A DNA stretch of 64,000 bases from assembly GCA_019359045.1 (NCBI GenBank), contig JAHHIA010000005.1, positions 186,001 through 250,000 of the forward strand, given 5' to 3'. Source of the DNA: Scytolyngbya sp. HA4215-MV1. GTDB lineage: Bacteria > Cyanobacteriota > Cyanobacteriia > Leptolyngbyales > Leptolyngbyaceae. Below, in pieces: positions 1 through 8,421 of the stretch (position 1 is its first letter; every line of letters begins with the position of its first letter). The position numbers and the translations under genes were made by a program. Under the pieces are notes generated by a model. It was not told where the DNA came from. It saw only the letters and a program-made list of their open reading frames with translations, and did no database searches.

Positions 1-40
1 AATCTCTGCTGATTGTGAGATTGACACAGTTCTCGCTGTC

Positions 41-68
41 GGAATTCAGGAGTTGGAATTCAGGAGCG
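41..68. repeat. 14-bp imperfect tandem duplication
   Basis: The 12-mer GGAATTCAGGAG occurs at 41-52 and again at 55-66, giving two adjacent 14-bp units. The second unit covers the stop codon of the glycine-rich protein gene on the minus strand. It looks like a small local duplication with no obvious function. Confidence 0.6.
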
Positions 69-1592
69 ATCGCGATCGATCTCAATCACCCCATAAACAT
101 CTGGGTTATCGATCGCACTTTCACCCGCCTGGGTTGCCATATTCTCATGAAACGTAAGATTGCCCAATGACCGAACCTTGGGCACGATCGCCACACCGGC
201 TTGGGTCTTGAGCGCTTCCGTCACCATGAAAAGTGCCCCCCCTTTGCCTTGACCAGGATTGGTGCCCTGTCCAGCGATCGCGGCATTCTGGCGAAACGTC
301 ACACCTTGCAGCGTCACAGTTCCGGCTCGGACAAACACTGCACCGCCAAATCCGCCGCCGCCGCCGCTACTGCCCAAACTGCCATTGCCCCCGCCAAAGC
401 CTCCCAAACCAGGCAACCCAGCAATGCCAATCCTACCGCCATTGCCACCCGTACCGCCACTGCCACCCCCTCCCCCAAAACCGCCCCTTCCGCCATTTCC
501 GCCATTGCCACCATTCCCCGCATCATGATAGACCGGAGGCTCATTCGGTTTGGTGGTTAATTGAGCATTGCCGCCGTTGCCGCCATTGCCAGCATTGCCA
601 AAACCGCCAAAGCCACCGCCACCGCCAAAAGCGATCGTCCCCATACTTGTGGGATTTGCCAAATGCTCCAGGTTACTAAAGCCGCCAAAGATCCCAATCC
701 CGCCATTACCGCCATCTCCCCCGTTACCGCCATTGCCACCATCGGCTCCCCCATTTCCCCCATTACCGCCATTGCCCGCATTACCGAAGCCACCAAATCC
801 ACCGCCTCCCCCAAAGGCAATGCTGCCAATACCATGGATGCCAATGCCATTCACTCCCGCGATCGCCCCCCGATTTGCCTTCAATTGACCTTTCTGGCTG
901 GTAATCTGAACGGTTTCTGGCAGAGCAGCCTCCTCAAAATCTGCCAAACTGATGCCATTGAGACCGACGATCGCCCCTCGATTGACTTCCAGATGATTGC
1001 GATCTGTGGTGACTTGGCTGCGCAGCGGCAACTCCCGACGACTGCCATCTCCCCCAATCGCCTGGTTAGCAACAAACATCACCCCTTTCATCGTCACTGT
1101 ACCATCGTTGATAAACACGCCCCCTCCCATGCCCGCTGCGCCGCCGCTGCCCTGCCTGCCTGCTTCTCCCTTTGCTAGCCCATGAGCAATAATGAGGTTT
1201 TCGAGCGTCACGTTGCCGCGATCGAGATACAGAACCCGCACCGTATCATTGCCACTAATCGTGACATTTCCATTCCCAAGCAAAACCAGATTACTCCGGA
1301 TTTTGGGTAAAGACTGGGTAAGCGTAATCGTACCGTTGAGACCGCGCAAATCCAACAAGGTCAACTCAGACTGGTGATTCGCCTGTTCAATGGCCGATCG
1401 CAAAGAGCCTGCGCCGGTCTCTCTCGTGGTTGTAATGGGTAGGATATGGCGAAAGGTTGTTTCCGCCGCCTGAACGGGCAGTATGGTCAGTAGCCAAATC
1501 CAGACGATCGCTAAAACAACCCCAAAGATCAGCCCAAATCGCCAGCGACTTTCCCCAAGCCCAAAGTATTGCCTCAGCACCCAGACAAACAT
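60..1592 (-). CDS. Glycine-rich exported beta-helix-like repeat protein
   Basis: Protein of 510 residues with a membrane or signal segment at about residues 20-43 ending in a likely cleavage site (VQAAE). The next ~150 residues look like parallel beta-helix rungs (the motif GGGVFINDGTVTMKGVMF), as in polymorphic outer-membrane or adhesin-like proteins. The middle is very rich in Gly and Asn (GGNGGNGG runs) and contains a duplicated block beginning IAFGGGGGFGGFGNAGNGG. A further pair of repeats reads NRGAIVGLNGI and NRGAIAGVNGI. A final rung resembling the first (GGAVFVRAGTVTLQGVTF) follows the Gly-rich part, so the Gly-rich stretch looks like an insertion within a beta-helix. Surface or outer-membrane exposure is inferred; no catalytic motif is visible. 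Frameshifted shadows on both strands arise from its GC-rich repeats. Confidence 0.8.
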   Translation of the reverse strand: MFVWVLRQYFGLGESRWRFGLIFGVVLAIVWIWLLTILPVQAAETTFRHILPITTTRETGAGSLRSAIEQANHQSELTLLDLRGLNGTITLTQSLPKIRSNLVLLGNGNVTISGNDTVRVLYLDRGNVTLENLIIAHGLAKGEAGRQGSGGAAGMGGGVFINDGTVTMKGVMFVANQAIGGDGSRRELPLRSQVTTDRNHLEVNRGAIVGLNGISLADFEEAALPETVQITSQKGQLKANRGAIAGVNGIGIHGIGSIAFGGGGGFGGFGNAGNGGNGGNGGADGGNGGNGGDGGNGGIGIFGGFSNLEHLANPTSMGTIAFGGGGGFGGFGNAGNGGNGGNAQLTTKPNEPPVYHDAGNGGNGGNGGRGGFGGGGGSGGTGGNGGRIGIAGLPGLGGFGGGNGSLGSSGGGGGFGGAVFVRAGTVTLQGVTFRQNAAIAGQGTNPGQGKGGALFMVTEALKTQAGVAIVPKVRSLGNLTFHENMATQAGESAIDNPDVYGVIEIDRDRS

Positions 1593-1750
1593 CCCCCTAC
1601 ACCCTCACGATCGAGTTACCATGTCTCATCGATATCACCCTTGTCACCCAGATGCCATCTATCACATCAGGAAAGTCATCACCAACTCATGAAGTTCTAC
1701 CTACCTCATTCGCGTGACTGATTCTTGATCATCGATAGTGGTTTTACTGC

Positions 1751-2836
1751 ATGACTTTTATTTCCTTGCCTGCAACTGCTCTCCTTATTTATATCAGCAT
1801 TAACCTCTGGTTATATTGGTCAGTTTTTTGTCATGAAATGGGGCATTTTATCTTTGCCAAAATTTCAGGAATTAAACCGTATCGAGTCAAGGTTGGATCG
1901 GGTCCTCAGCTATTTCGAGGACGATGGTTCGATGCCATTTTTGAATTGAGGCTCTTCCCTTCAGGAGGCGTTACTTATACTGCCTATTCCCATCTCGAAG
2001 GTCTGAAAACCAAATTAATTCTATTTTTTATCGGGGGCTGTTCAGTTAATTTCTTATTCCTAACGATATTGGTCAGTCTCTATTTCACGACTCGTCAGTT
2101 TTTTATCCTTATTTTTATAGGAATTGAATTAATTCTATTAGTCTCTAACTTGACGCCAAGAACGCTCAAAATTGATGGTAGAGCCTATACCAGTGATGGG
2201 AAAAATATTCTTTCAGCCTTAAAGACAGACTACGAGCAAGTATTCAAAATGTTGTTTGCAGCCTATCAAAAATCACTCTTAAGATATGAACACCAAGACA
2301 ACATCGCTGCTAAAAAATTTCTGAACAATGATTTAGAGCTTTTAATGAAATTAAGCCAGGCAGAAGCGGAGCTTTCATTAGGACATTTTGATGAAGCTGT
2401 TCCCCTCTTTCTAGAAATTCTTCAAGATGCTAAATTGTCATCGCCTGAAAAAGCATTTATTTTGGATTATTTATCTTGTGTTGTCGTCATCCATGGCTGC
2501 AAACGGTATTTGAAAGAAGCAGAAAAATGGTCGGCAGAGGCAATCCGCTTGGCGAGTTCTTCCAAAACCTTGCAAGGCACCCGAGGCGCAGTGCTGATTG
2601 AGGCGGGCAGATACGCGGAGGGAAAGCAATTACTTTTACCTCTTACAACCCCAGAGAATGAAGCCCTTGATCAGGCAATCAGTAGCTGCTATCTCGCCAA
2701 AGCAGAATATTTTTTGGGTAATGAGTCAAACGTTAAAGATTGGTTGCTGAAAGCAAAAGCAACCGGAGTGGCTGGTCATACTCTAGAAAGAATTGAAACC
2801 GAATTGAGTGATTTTGTAACGAAATCGCAATCGTAA
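1751..2836 (+). CDS. M50/site-2-protease-like membrane metalloprotease with C-terminal helical repeats
   Basis: Protein of 361 residues. HEMGH at residues 28-32 is the zinc-binding HExxH motif and lies in a hydrophobic segment. A second hydrophobic region ends with SNLTP and then SDG, matching the N-x-x-P...DG motif that supplies the third zinc ligand in M50 proteases. From about residue 170 the protein becomes soluble, with TPR-like helical pairs (for example LSLGHFDEAVPLFLEIL). Together this suggests an intramembrane or membrane-bound protease with a protein-interaction tail. It lies 6 nt upstream of the next gene on the same strand, so co-transcription is likely. The gene is clearly more AT-rich than its neighbours, which may reflect horizontal acquisition. 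The substrate cannot be read from the sequence. Confidence 0.75.
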   Translation: MTFISLPATALLIYISINLWLYWSVFCHEMGHFIFAKISGIKPYRVKVGSGPQLFRGRWFDAIFELRLFPSGGVTYTAYSHLEGLKTKLILFFIGGCSVNFLFLTILVSLYFTTRQFFILIFIGIELILLVSNLTPRTLKIDGRAYTSDGKNILSALKTDYEQVFKMLFAAYQKSLLRYEHQDNIAAKKFLNNDLELLMKLSQAEAELSLGHFDEAVPLFLEILQDAKLSSPEKAFILDYLSCVVVIHGCKRYLKEAEKWSAEAIRLASSSKTLQGTRGAVLIEAGRYAEGKQLLLPLTTPENEALDQAISSCYLAKAEYFLGNESNVKDWLLKAKATGVAGHTLERIETELSDFVTKSQS

Positions 2837-2842
2837 TAAATC

Positions 2843-3496
2843 ATGAGAAGACTCCTGGTAACGATGCTGGTTGGATTCTTAGGGTTGATGTCCTCAGGCT
2901 ATGCCCTTTCTCTCATGGCAACCCAACCGCCCGAAGAGATGGTTCGTCAAAACTTCGCATGCCCAAACAAACAATTGCCAGTCAGTAGCTTTCAGGTTCT
3001 GGGGCGGGTGAAGTGGCAAAAAGGAACGATCGTTCTTTTTAGAGCACTTTGCCCAACGACGAAAGAAGAACACCCTGTTATGCAGCGAATTTTTGGTTAC
3101 AGACTTGCCCAGCGTCAGGGCATGCACTGGCAATTGAATGGCAAAGGTAGTTTTGGTAGCATCACCCCCTTTCCAGAGGCTAAAAAACTGGTGGAATATG
3201 GCATTGGCCAACCCAAACACAAAGCTAGAGAACCTTATACGATCGTATACGGACAAACCCTAACCAGCAAAGTGGTTGCCGTAGAAGCAACCTTTGACAA
3301 TGGCAAACTGATTAACGTCAGCCCCCAAAACGGGGCTTTTGCGCTGCTGGCTCCAGGTGCTAGCCGTATCTGTGAATTGCGAGTGATTGGCACAGATAAC
3401 CAGATTTTGCGCCGCGATGATTTGACAACCGATCGCCGCCAGAACAAGCCTAAACTTTGGTCACATCGTTGTTGGCAGACTACGCTCCAGCTATAG
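2843..3496 (+). CDS. Hypothetical exported protein
   Basis: Protein of 217 residues starting 6 nt after the M50 protease gene, so probably in the same transcript. Residues 1-27 form a typical signal peptide (MRRLLVTMLVGFLGLMSSGY). The mature part has scattered cysteines and no recognised domain. A motif around FGSITPFPEAKKL and the paired Cys residues (ICELRV, HRCW) suggest a small folded exported protein. The gene order suggests a link to the membrane protease, but no function is assigned. Confidence 0.65.
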   Translation: MRRLLVTMLVGFLGLMSSGYALSLMATQPPEEMVRQNFACPNKQLPVSSFQVLGRVKWQKGTIVLFRALCPTTKEEHPVMQRIFGYRLAQRQGMHWQLNGKGSFGSITPFPEAKKLVEYGIGQPKHKAREPYTIVYGQTLTSKVVAVEATFDNGKLINVSPQNGAFALLAPGASRICELRVIGTDNQILRRDDLTTDRRQNKPKLWSHRCWQTTLQL

Positions 3497-3991
3497 CGAT
3501 GTACGAATTTACACAAAAAATGGGGATAGCCTGAACTATCCCCAAGAGTTACTTACTGAGAGTTTTGAGATTATTCTCTAGGAATTTACTAGGAATTTAA
3601 CGAGGAATTCTGTTCACCAGGAACCCCTTATAACCTATCGGCGTCCCTAAGATCGCCCCGCCCCCGCTTCGCGTCAAGTAGCACAAGATATTCCCACCCT
3701 TTTTCCATAAGGCGGCATCGAGTATTGCTAGACACGCGCTTTGGTCGCATTTTTACAACCCTGTAATTCCTCGTTACCAAGCTCTGGCTTTGCAACCAGA
3801 CTTGAACCAAATTTGAGTTGGTTCCCTCAAAACCGATCCTGATTGAGCCGTTTCAGCGCCAAGATGACGAAAAAGCATTATTTAGGCTAAAAATGAAAGA
3901 ACTCCGATCGTGGAGTCAGCCAGCTTAAGTCTGGAGCATACCAGACACTCGCTCAGGCACACCCCTGCTCCAGATTTCTAATGTAAAAGTG
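3497..3991. other. Intergenic stretch with a hairpin and degenerate repeats
   Basis: No convincing gene. The stretch holds the hairpin at 3522-3543, three close copies of an AGGAATTT-like motif at about 3575-3610, and a segment at 3765-3800 (CTCGTTACCAAGCTCTGGC) that resembles dispersed intergenic repeats of filamentous cyanobacteria. A 60-residue minus-strand frame at 3628-3810 has no protein-like character. Confidence 0.5.
3522..3543 (-). terminator. Hairpin with adjacent T-run on the minus strand
   Basis: GGGGATAG (3522-3529) pairs perfectly with CTATCCCC (3536-3543) across a 6-nt loop. The plus strand has an A-run just upstream (3515-3520), so the minus-strand transcript would read hairpin then U-run, as in an intrinsic terminator. 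It also lies about 25 nt after the stop of the plus-strand gene ending at 3496, where the stem could stabilise the 3' end. Confidence 0.6.
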
Positions 3992-4423
3992 ATGCAACCA
4001 TTGACTCGGTTCGTTCTCCGTTCGGCGTTGACCAGTGTTTTCACGCTCGTCTCCCTCGCCTTGCCAGCGATCGCTACACCAGGGCAGTGGGTACGAATCC
4101 TCACCGATAGTTACGGGGATACCTGGTATGTTGATGCGGGATCGATCGAAGGGCGGAATGCTTATCGGTACTTCTGGTCCTACGTGCTTTATCAAACCCC
4201 CGTCTCACACGACAACGGCTTAGCTTATAGTGCCGCTTACTACCTATCTGTCGATTGTCCCAAACAGTTATGGAGAGTGCGATACGTCCGTTTTCTCGAT
4301 CAAAAAAACCAGACTGTATCCGAATATGAACCGGGAGAAAACGGCAGGCTTGGAGACAGCAGCATTGTGAGTGAAGGGGGCGCCGCTTCTTTGAAATTTG
4401 TGTGTTCTCGACGACGATCGTGA
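3992..4423 (+). CDS. Small exported protein resembling surface-adhesin E-like proteins
   Basis: Protein of about 143 residues with a signal peptide (cleavage near ALPAIA-TPG). The mature domain starts WVRILTDSYGDTWYVDAGSIEG, then has a Tyr/Trp-rich stretch and two cysteines (VDCP, FVCS) that could form a disulfide. This pattern of W-V-x-I...G-x-x-W-Y-V-D resembles the surface-adhesin protein E-like fold found in many cyanobacterial secreted proteins; that assignment is by recall only. ATG 3992 is chosen over the adjacent GTG at 3989. Its role is unknown. Confidence 0.65.
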   Translation: MQPLTRFVLRSALTSVFTLVSLALPAIATPGQWVRILTDSYGDTWYVDAGSIEGRNAYRYFWSYVLYQTPVSHDNGLAYSAAYYLSVDCPKQLWRVRYVRFLDQKNQTVSEYEPGENGRLGDSSIVSEGGAASLKFVCSRRRS

Positions 4424-4650
4424 ACATCCGTATTCTGGGCAAAATAACAACATAACCATTCTGATAACGATTTCATCGGCTGATGCGACAGGTTGAAATC
4501 CCCTGCGGGAATTAAGAGGATTCATCACATAGTGCAAGGCTTTTATTTAGATTGGTATTATTTTTTGGCTTTTTAGGGCACAAACCAGGGTACCCATCAA
4601 GTTTACGGATTCTCTATTTTTTAAAACGACAACCCAATCCTCAAAAATTT

Positions 4651-5220
4651 ATGAACTACGCTTCTTTCCGATTGCTTGTGTGCTCTAGTTTAATCGCGAC
4701 TGTTGTTACTCCCTTGGCAACTGTGCCCTGGCAAAACCAGGCAGCGATCGCCCAGGATACTGAGGGATGCGAAATCGTGATTGGTGGCAGAAATGTTGAT
4801 ACCAGCAAGCTCTGTGGTACTGCCACCCCTGTCAAAGCCAGCCGCAGCTACTCCATTGCTCCGATCAAACGCCGCGATGGCGGTTCACCTGTGATTGATG
4901 TCACTTTCAACGGCAACCGCAAGTTTGAGATGATCTTCGACACGGGAGCCAGCATCACCGTCATCAATCCCCGCATGGCGCAAGCCCTCCAAGTCAAGCC
5001 GGTCAAAATGGGCAAGTTCGTGATGGGCGATGGGGCAGCAGTGTTGTTGCCGATCGGCTACATCCGCTCTGTCTCCATTGATGGAGCCGTGGTCCAAAAT
5101 GTGGAAGTGGCGATCGCTGAAAATTTGTCGATCGGGCTGCTGGGGCAAAACTTCTTTGGAGCTTACGAAATCCGCATCAAACAGTCTGTTCTGGAGCTTC
5201 ATCGCCGCCAGAATGGGTGA
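4651..5220 (+). CDS. Retropepsin-like (clan AA) exported aspartic protease
   Basis: Protein of 189 residues from ATG 4651. It begins with a signal peptide (ending near QAAIAQD). The catalytic signature FDTGAS lies at residues 96-101 with Asp97, followed by a hydrophobic-hydrophobic-Gly motif near the C-terminus (IGLLGQNFFG), as in single-lobe retropepsin-like proteases (TIGR02281-type). Such enzymes work as dimers, so each monomer supplies one Asp. In-frame codons continue upstream to 4552 but lack export features. Its TGA stop directly abuts the reverse-complement stop of the transglycosylase gene (shared TGATCA), so the two genes converge with no spacer. Confidence 0.8.
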   Translation: MNYASFRLLVCSSLIATVVTPLATVPWQNQAAIAQDTEGCEIVIGGRNVDTSKLCGTATPVKASRSYSIAPIKRRDGGSPVIDVTFNGNRKFEMIFDTGASITVINPRMAQALQVKPVKMGKFVMGDGAAVLLPIGYIRSVSIDGAVVQNVEVAIAENLSIGLLGQNFFGAYEIRIKQSVLELHRRQNG

Positions 5221-7410
5221 TCACAATCCCCACTTAAATGCAGTTGGATGATCTGCTGCATAACCAGCAACTTGCTGAGAAATTTGGGGATTATAGAGCC
5301 GCAGATAATTCCAATAATTCTCAAATACTGCTTTCACATAGCCTTTCGTCTCGTCATAGGGAATCGCTTCCACAAACTCATCCGGGTCCCGCACTCCTTT
5401 TTGCAACCAATCTGCCACCGCACCGGGTCCCGCATTGTAGCTGGCAACTGCTAACAACGAGTTGTTGCTATATTCCTGATGCGTATGATCCAGATACCAG
5501 GTGCCCAGTTTGATATTGTCCTCCGGATCATTGAGCTTGTATTGCTTCAGGTTAATTTTGCTGGCAATTTCGGCAGCAGTATCAGGCATCACTTGCATCA
5601 GACCTGTTGCTCCCACTGCCGATCGAATTCCCGGCATAAAGCGAGACTCTTGCCGAATCAAGGCAGTCACCAAAATCGGGTTAAGTTGCCGCTGTTGCGA
5701 CCAGGTTTCGATCGGATTTAAGAACGGGAAGGGGTAAAGTGCATACCAATACGACAATTGCCGCTTCAGCGCTTGATACTCCGTGCGCTCTTGGGGAATT
5801 TCACGCTGGCTTAAAAAGTCCAGCATAAAAATGCCATCCAAATTATCCCCAATTCCCAACCGCATCAACCCATCCGTATACTGCTCTGCCACCGTGGGCT
5901 GCACCCGGTTTTGAAATTCTGTTTGCCAGAGCCGCCAGGCATCACGCCCTTGCCCCAACTTGTAGAGTTCTTGCAAAGCGGCCGATCCCACGGGCAATGG
6001 CTGACGGATCACCGCTCGATTCACCTGCGGGTTCAGTTGCCGCAGATTGTGGAAATCCCCCACTTCCCAGCCCAGGTAAACTGCCGATCGCCAGGCGTAG
6101 TAAGAGTTGGGATATTGACGAATCACCTGCGTATAAGCTTTGCGGGCATCGTTTTCTTGCTGGAGTTGTTGTGACCACTTGCCCACCCAAAATCCTGCTT
6201 CTGCTGCCAGGGGGCTATTGGGGTTGGCTGTGGGAATCGGTTGCGCCCATTGCACTGCCGTCTTGAGATCGCCCGATTTGGCCTTTTGCCAGGCAACATT
6301 CCAGCGCAATTCGGCAGTGGCATCCGCATCAGCATACTTTTGCAGCAACTGTTGACGAATTTTTGCTGCTGTTTTCTGACTACTTTGTCCATCCAGTAGT
6401 TTGGCTTTTGCCAACAACGCTTCGGCTGCCCGATCGGGGAAATGCTGAACGATTTGGTTGAGATAGCCGATCGCGGTGTTAGGTTCTGCCAGACGAGATA
6501 GGCGAATCAGCGCCAGGGAAGTTTCTCTCGCTTTAGGAAATTCTTTTACCATGCGCTGGTATGCCTCATAGGCACCCCCTCGCTCACCCAGTTGCAAGCC
6601 CCGTGCCATTCGGTAAGCATTCAAAGGCGTACGAGGCGCATGGGCATAGGCAGCACCAGCTTTGCCATAGTCTTGCTTTTCCCAATAGCCAAAAGCGATC
6701 GCTGCCCAATCTTGTGGGGTTAATTGTTGGGCATAATTGCTGGTCAAGCGATCGAGCACAGCCAGATAGTTGGTTTCGTAGAGACCCGATTTTGCCACGA
6801 TCAAAAGCAAGGGCAACTGTTTCGGGTTTTTCTTTAAGCGGGTCTGGGCAATGTCCACCGCACGAGGATGGGTCGGAAACTGGGCGATCGCCTGATCCCA
6901 ATACTGCGGCAGATTGCGTCCCAACGCATACAAGGCTTCAGCGGCGGCTGGATCTTGAGGGTAGCGACTCAACACTTCTTTCCAGCTTGCCTCTGCTTTG
7001 GCTGAATCCCCAGCGATTTCATAGGCGGTTGCCCGTTTAACCAAAATGTAGGGGGCGAGAGCGGGATAGTCTTTTTCTAGATCTTTGAGCCAGGTGAGCG
7101 CATGCCGTCCCTGTGCCTGAAGGATCAGGTCGCTAGCCAGTAGATACCGCGCCCGGAAGCGATCGGGAGAACCCAGACTGTTGGCGATCGTTTCCAGTGT
7201 CACCGCCCGTTGTTCTGGCTCAAGCTCTAACACTGCTGCCAGACTATCCTGACTACCCTCTGATTTCAATGAATTCAAGGCATTTTGCCCACCTGGCACC
7301 CCCATCTGGAACAGGTTGCGCAAACCAAAAGGAGAGAAGGCGGCGATCGTGACCACACATAGCCCTGTCCCCACTGCGATCGAAACCTGGGTTGCTCTTC
7401 GCTTCAGCAT
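5221..7410 (-). CDS. Soluble lytic murein transglycosylase (Slt70-type) with TPR superhelix
   Basis: Protein of 729 residues. An N-terminal signal anchor (residues ~8-30) is followed by a long alpha-helical solenoid with TPR-like repeats (about 60-560) and a C-terminal SLT/GH23 lysozyme-like domain (about 575-700). The domain shows ALIRQESRF with the catalytic Glu, SAVGATGLMQVMP and VASYNAGPGAV, which are the three conserved SLT motifs. The enzyme cleaves the MurNAc-GlcNAc bond of peptidoglycan to form 1,6-anhydro ends in the periplasm. GGAGAAAGG lies just ahead of the ATG. The gene converges on the aspartic protease gene with no gap. Confidence 0.92.
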   Translation of the reverse strand: MLKRRATQVSIAVGTGLCVVTIAAFSPFGLRNLFQMGVPGGQNALNSLKSEGSQDSLAAVLELEPEQRAVTLETIANSLGSPDRFRARYLLASDLILQAQGRHALTWLKDLEKDYPALAPYILVKRATAYEIAGDSAKAEASWKEVLSRYPQDPAAAEALYALGRNLPQYWDQAIAQFPTHPRAVDIAQTRLKKNPKQLPLLLIVAKSGLYETNYLAVLDRLTSNYAQQLTPQDWAAIAFGYWEKQDYGKAGAAYAHAPRTPLNAYRMARGLQLGERGGAYEAYQRMVKEFPKARETSLALIRLSRLAEPNTAIGYLNQIVQHFPDRAAEALLAKAKLLDGQSSQKTAAKIRQQLLQKYADADATAELRWNVAWQKAKSGDLKTAVQWAQPIPTANPNSPLAAEAGFWVGKWSQQLQQENDARKAYTQVIRQYPNSYYAWRSAVYLGWEVGDFHNLRQLNPQVNRAVIRQPLPVGSAALQELYKLGQGRDAWRLWQTEFQNRVQPTVAEQYTDGLMRLGIGDNLDGIFMLDFLSQREIPQERTEYQALKRQLSYWYALYPFPFLNPIETWSQQRQLNPILVTALIRQESRFMPGIRSAVGATGLMQVMPDTAAEIASKINLKQYKLNDPEDNIKLGTWYLDHTHQEYSNNSLLAVASYNAGPGAVADWLQKGVRDPDEFVEAIPYDETKGYVKAVFENYWNYLRLYNPQISQQVAGYAADHPTAFKWGL

Positions 7411-7913
7411 GACCTTTCTCCGCCAAGATGGAACTGGAACATGGGACTCTAGACGTTGAACTTTAGCGTTGGCATCTAGACTTCAGACATTGAACACAAA
7501 CCCTGAAACTTTAGACTCTAGACTGTGGACTTTGGATTCTACAATCAAAATCAACCCATAGCTTCATTCTTTTCTAAAGGGTTCACAGGCCATCAGTGAA
7601 TTATCTACCAGTAGATAATTCACTGCATCTATCGTTGCAATGGTTGCAAGCTCATCTCTCAGGTTCGCTTCCAACATTGCTTCACAGTAATGAAAGACTG
7701 CGGTCGTTGCAGCCTGTTCCATTATGCGGTGTTCTTTTTATTTCGTGTCTTTCTTTTTGCCGAAGCCTGAGAGACATTGCAGCAAATCGGATTCAGACAA
7801 TCCAGAATTTCCTCGTCACCTCATCCCCCCCCAATCACTCCCCTCAGAAACCGCCAGGCTTTGCAAGTTACAAAGAATATGGCAAACTAAAACCTTTGTT
7901 CTTCAGGAAACTT
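7411..7913. other. Intergenic stretch with low-complexity repeats and a long palindrome
   Basis: 7441-7545 is a run of degenerate CTAGAC / CTTTAGAC / GGACTTTGGA words, a low-complexity pattern common between genes in this kind of genome. 7594-7625 is the palindrome listed separately. An open frame runs through 7596-7913 into the acetyltransferase gene but does not look like protein. Confidence 0.5.
7594..7625. promoter_or_regulatory. Near-perfect 32-bp palindrome (15-bp arms)
   Basis: CAGTGAATTATCTAC (7594-7608) is followed by CA and then its exact reverse complement (7611-7625). Fifteen perfect base pairs around a 2-nt centre suit a homodimeric regulator's operator or a cruciform. With a 2-nt loop it is a poor RNA hairpin, and no T-run follows. 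It lies between the divergent transglycosylase gene (start 7410) and the acetyltransferase gene (start about 7914), so it could control either. The binding protein is unknown. Confidence 0.55.
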
Positions 7914-8360
7914 GTGACTCACCTGATTGTCAGACTGGCTGAAATGCCGCAAGAATTTCCTCTAGTGAGATCGGTGCGGCAGGCTGTGTTCCAGATCGAA
8001 CAAGGGGTTGCTCCAGAGCTGGAATTTGATGGACGAGATGAGCAGTCCCAGCATCTTCTGGCATTTTGGGATAACCGCCCTGTCGGCACGACCCGCATCC
8101 GAACTCTGGAAAATCAGTCTGCCAAAGTTGAGCGAGTTGCCGTTTTGTTAGAAGCCAGAGGATTGGGGATTGGCAAAGCACTTATGGCAAAAGCACTGGA
8201 GCTTTTGAGTAAGCAAAAGGTGCCTGAAATCCAGATCCATGCCCAAATGCAAGTGCGGGATTTTTATAAAAAGCTCGGTTTTACTCCAGAGGGTGAGGTT
8301 TTTTCAGAAGCGGGGATTCCCCATGTGAAGATGAAAAAGCAACTCATCCCGCTGGATTGA
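7914..8360 (+). CDS. GNAT N-acetyltransferase, YjcF/ElaA-like
   Basis: Protein of 148 residues from GTG 7914, preceded by AGGAAA at 7905-7910. The sequence begins V-T-H-L-I-V-R-L-A-E and continues with SVRQAVFQIEQG, the N-terminal pattern of the YjcF-like GNAT group. The acetyl-CoA loop is ARGLGIGKALM, and NxxAxxFYxxxGF appears as MQVRDFYKKLGF. A partner substrate in this group is not established. In-frame codons extend upstream to 7596, but that part is low-complexity intergenic sequence, and the 148-residue form matches the family length. Confidence 0.8.
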   Translation: MTHLIVRLAEMPQEFPLVRSVRQAVFQIEQGVAPELEFDGRDEQSQHLLAFWDNRPVGTTRIRTLENQSAKVERVAVLLEARGLGIGKALMAKALELLSKQKVPEIQIHAQMQVRDFYKKLGFTPEGEVFSEAGIPHVKMKKQLIPLD

Positions 8361-8421
8361 TGTCGTTTTGGATTTTGCGTCAAAGCTCTACGTGAGCAAA
8401 GTAAACGTTGGGTTGAATTGA

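Noticed and set aside
233-679. Several long proline- or alanine-rich frames over the glycine-rich gene
   Set aside because: They are antisense or frameshifted readings of GC-rich Gly repeats and have no independent start or domain.
3628-3810. Sixty-residue minus-strand frame beyond the 3522-3543 hairpin
   Set aside because: No domain, no ribosome-binding site, and the region is repeat-like.
4492-4519. Sequence GTTGAAATCCCCTGCGGGAA followed by TTAAGAGG, resembling a cyanobacterial CRISPR repeat
   Set aside because: Only one copy is present, with no second repeat, spacers or cas genes in the window, so a CRISPR array is not supported.
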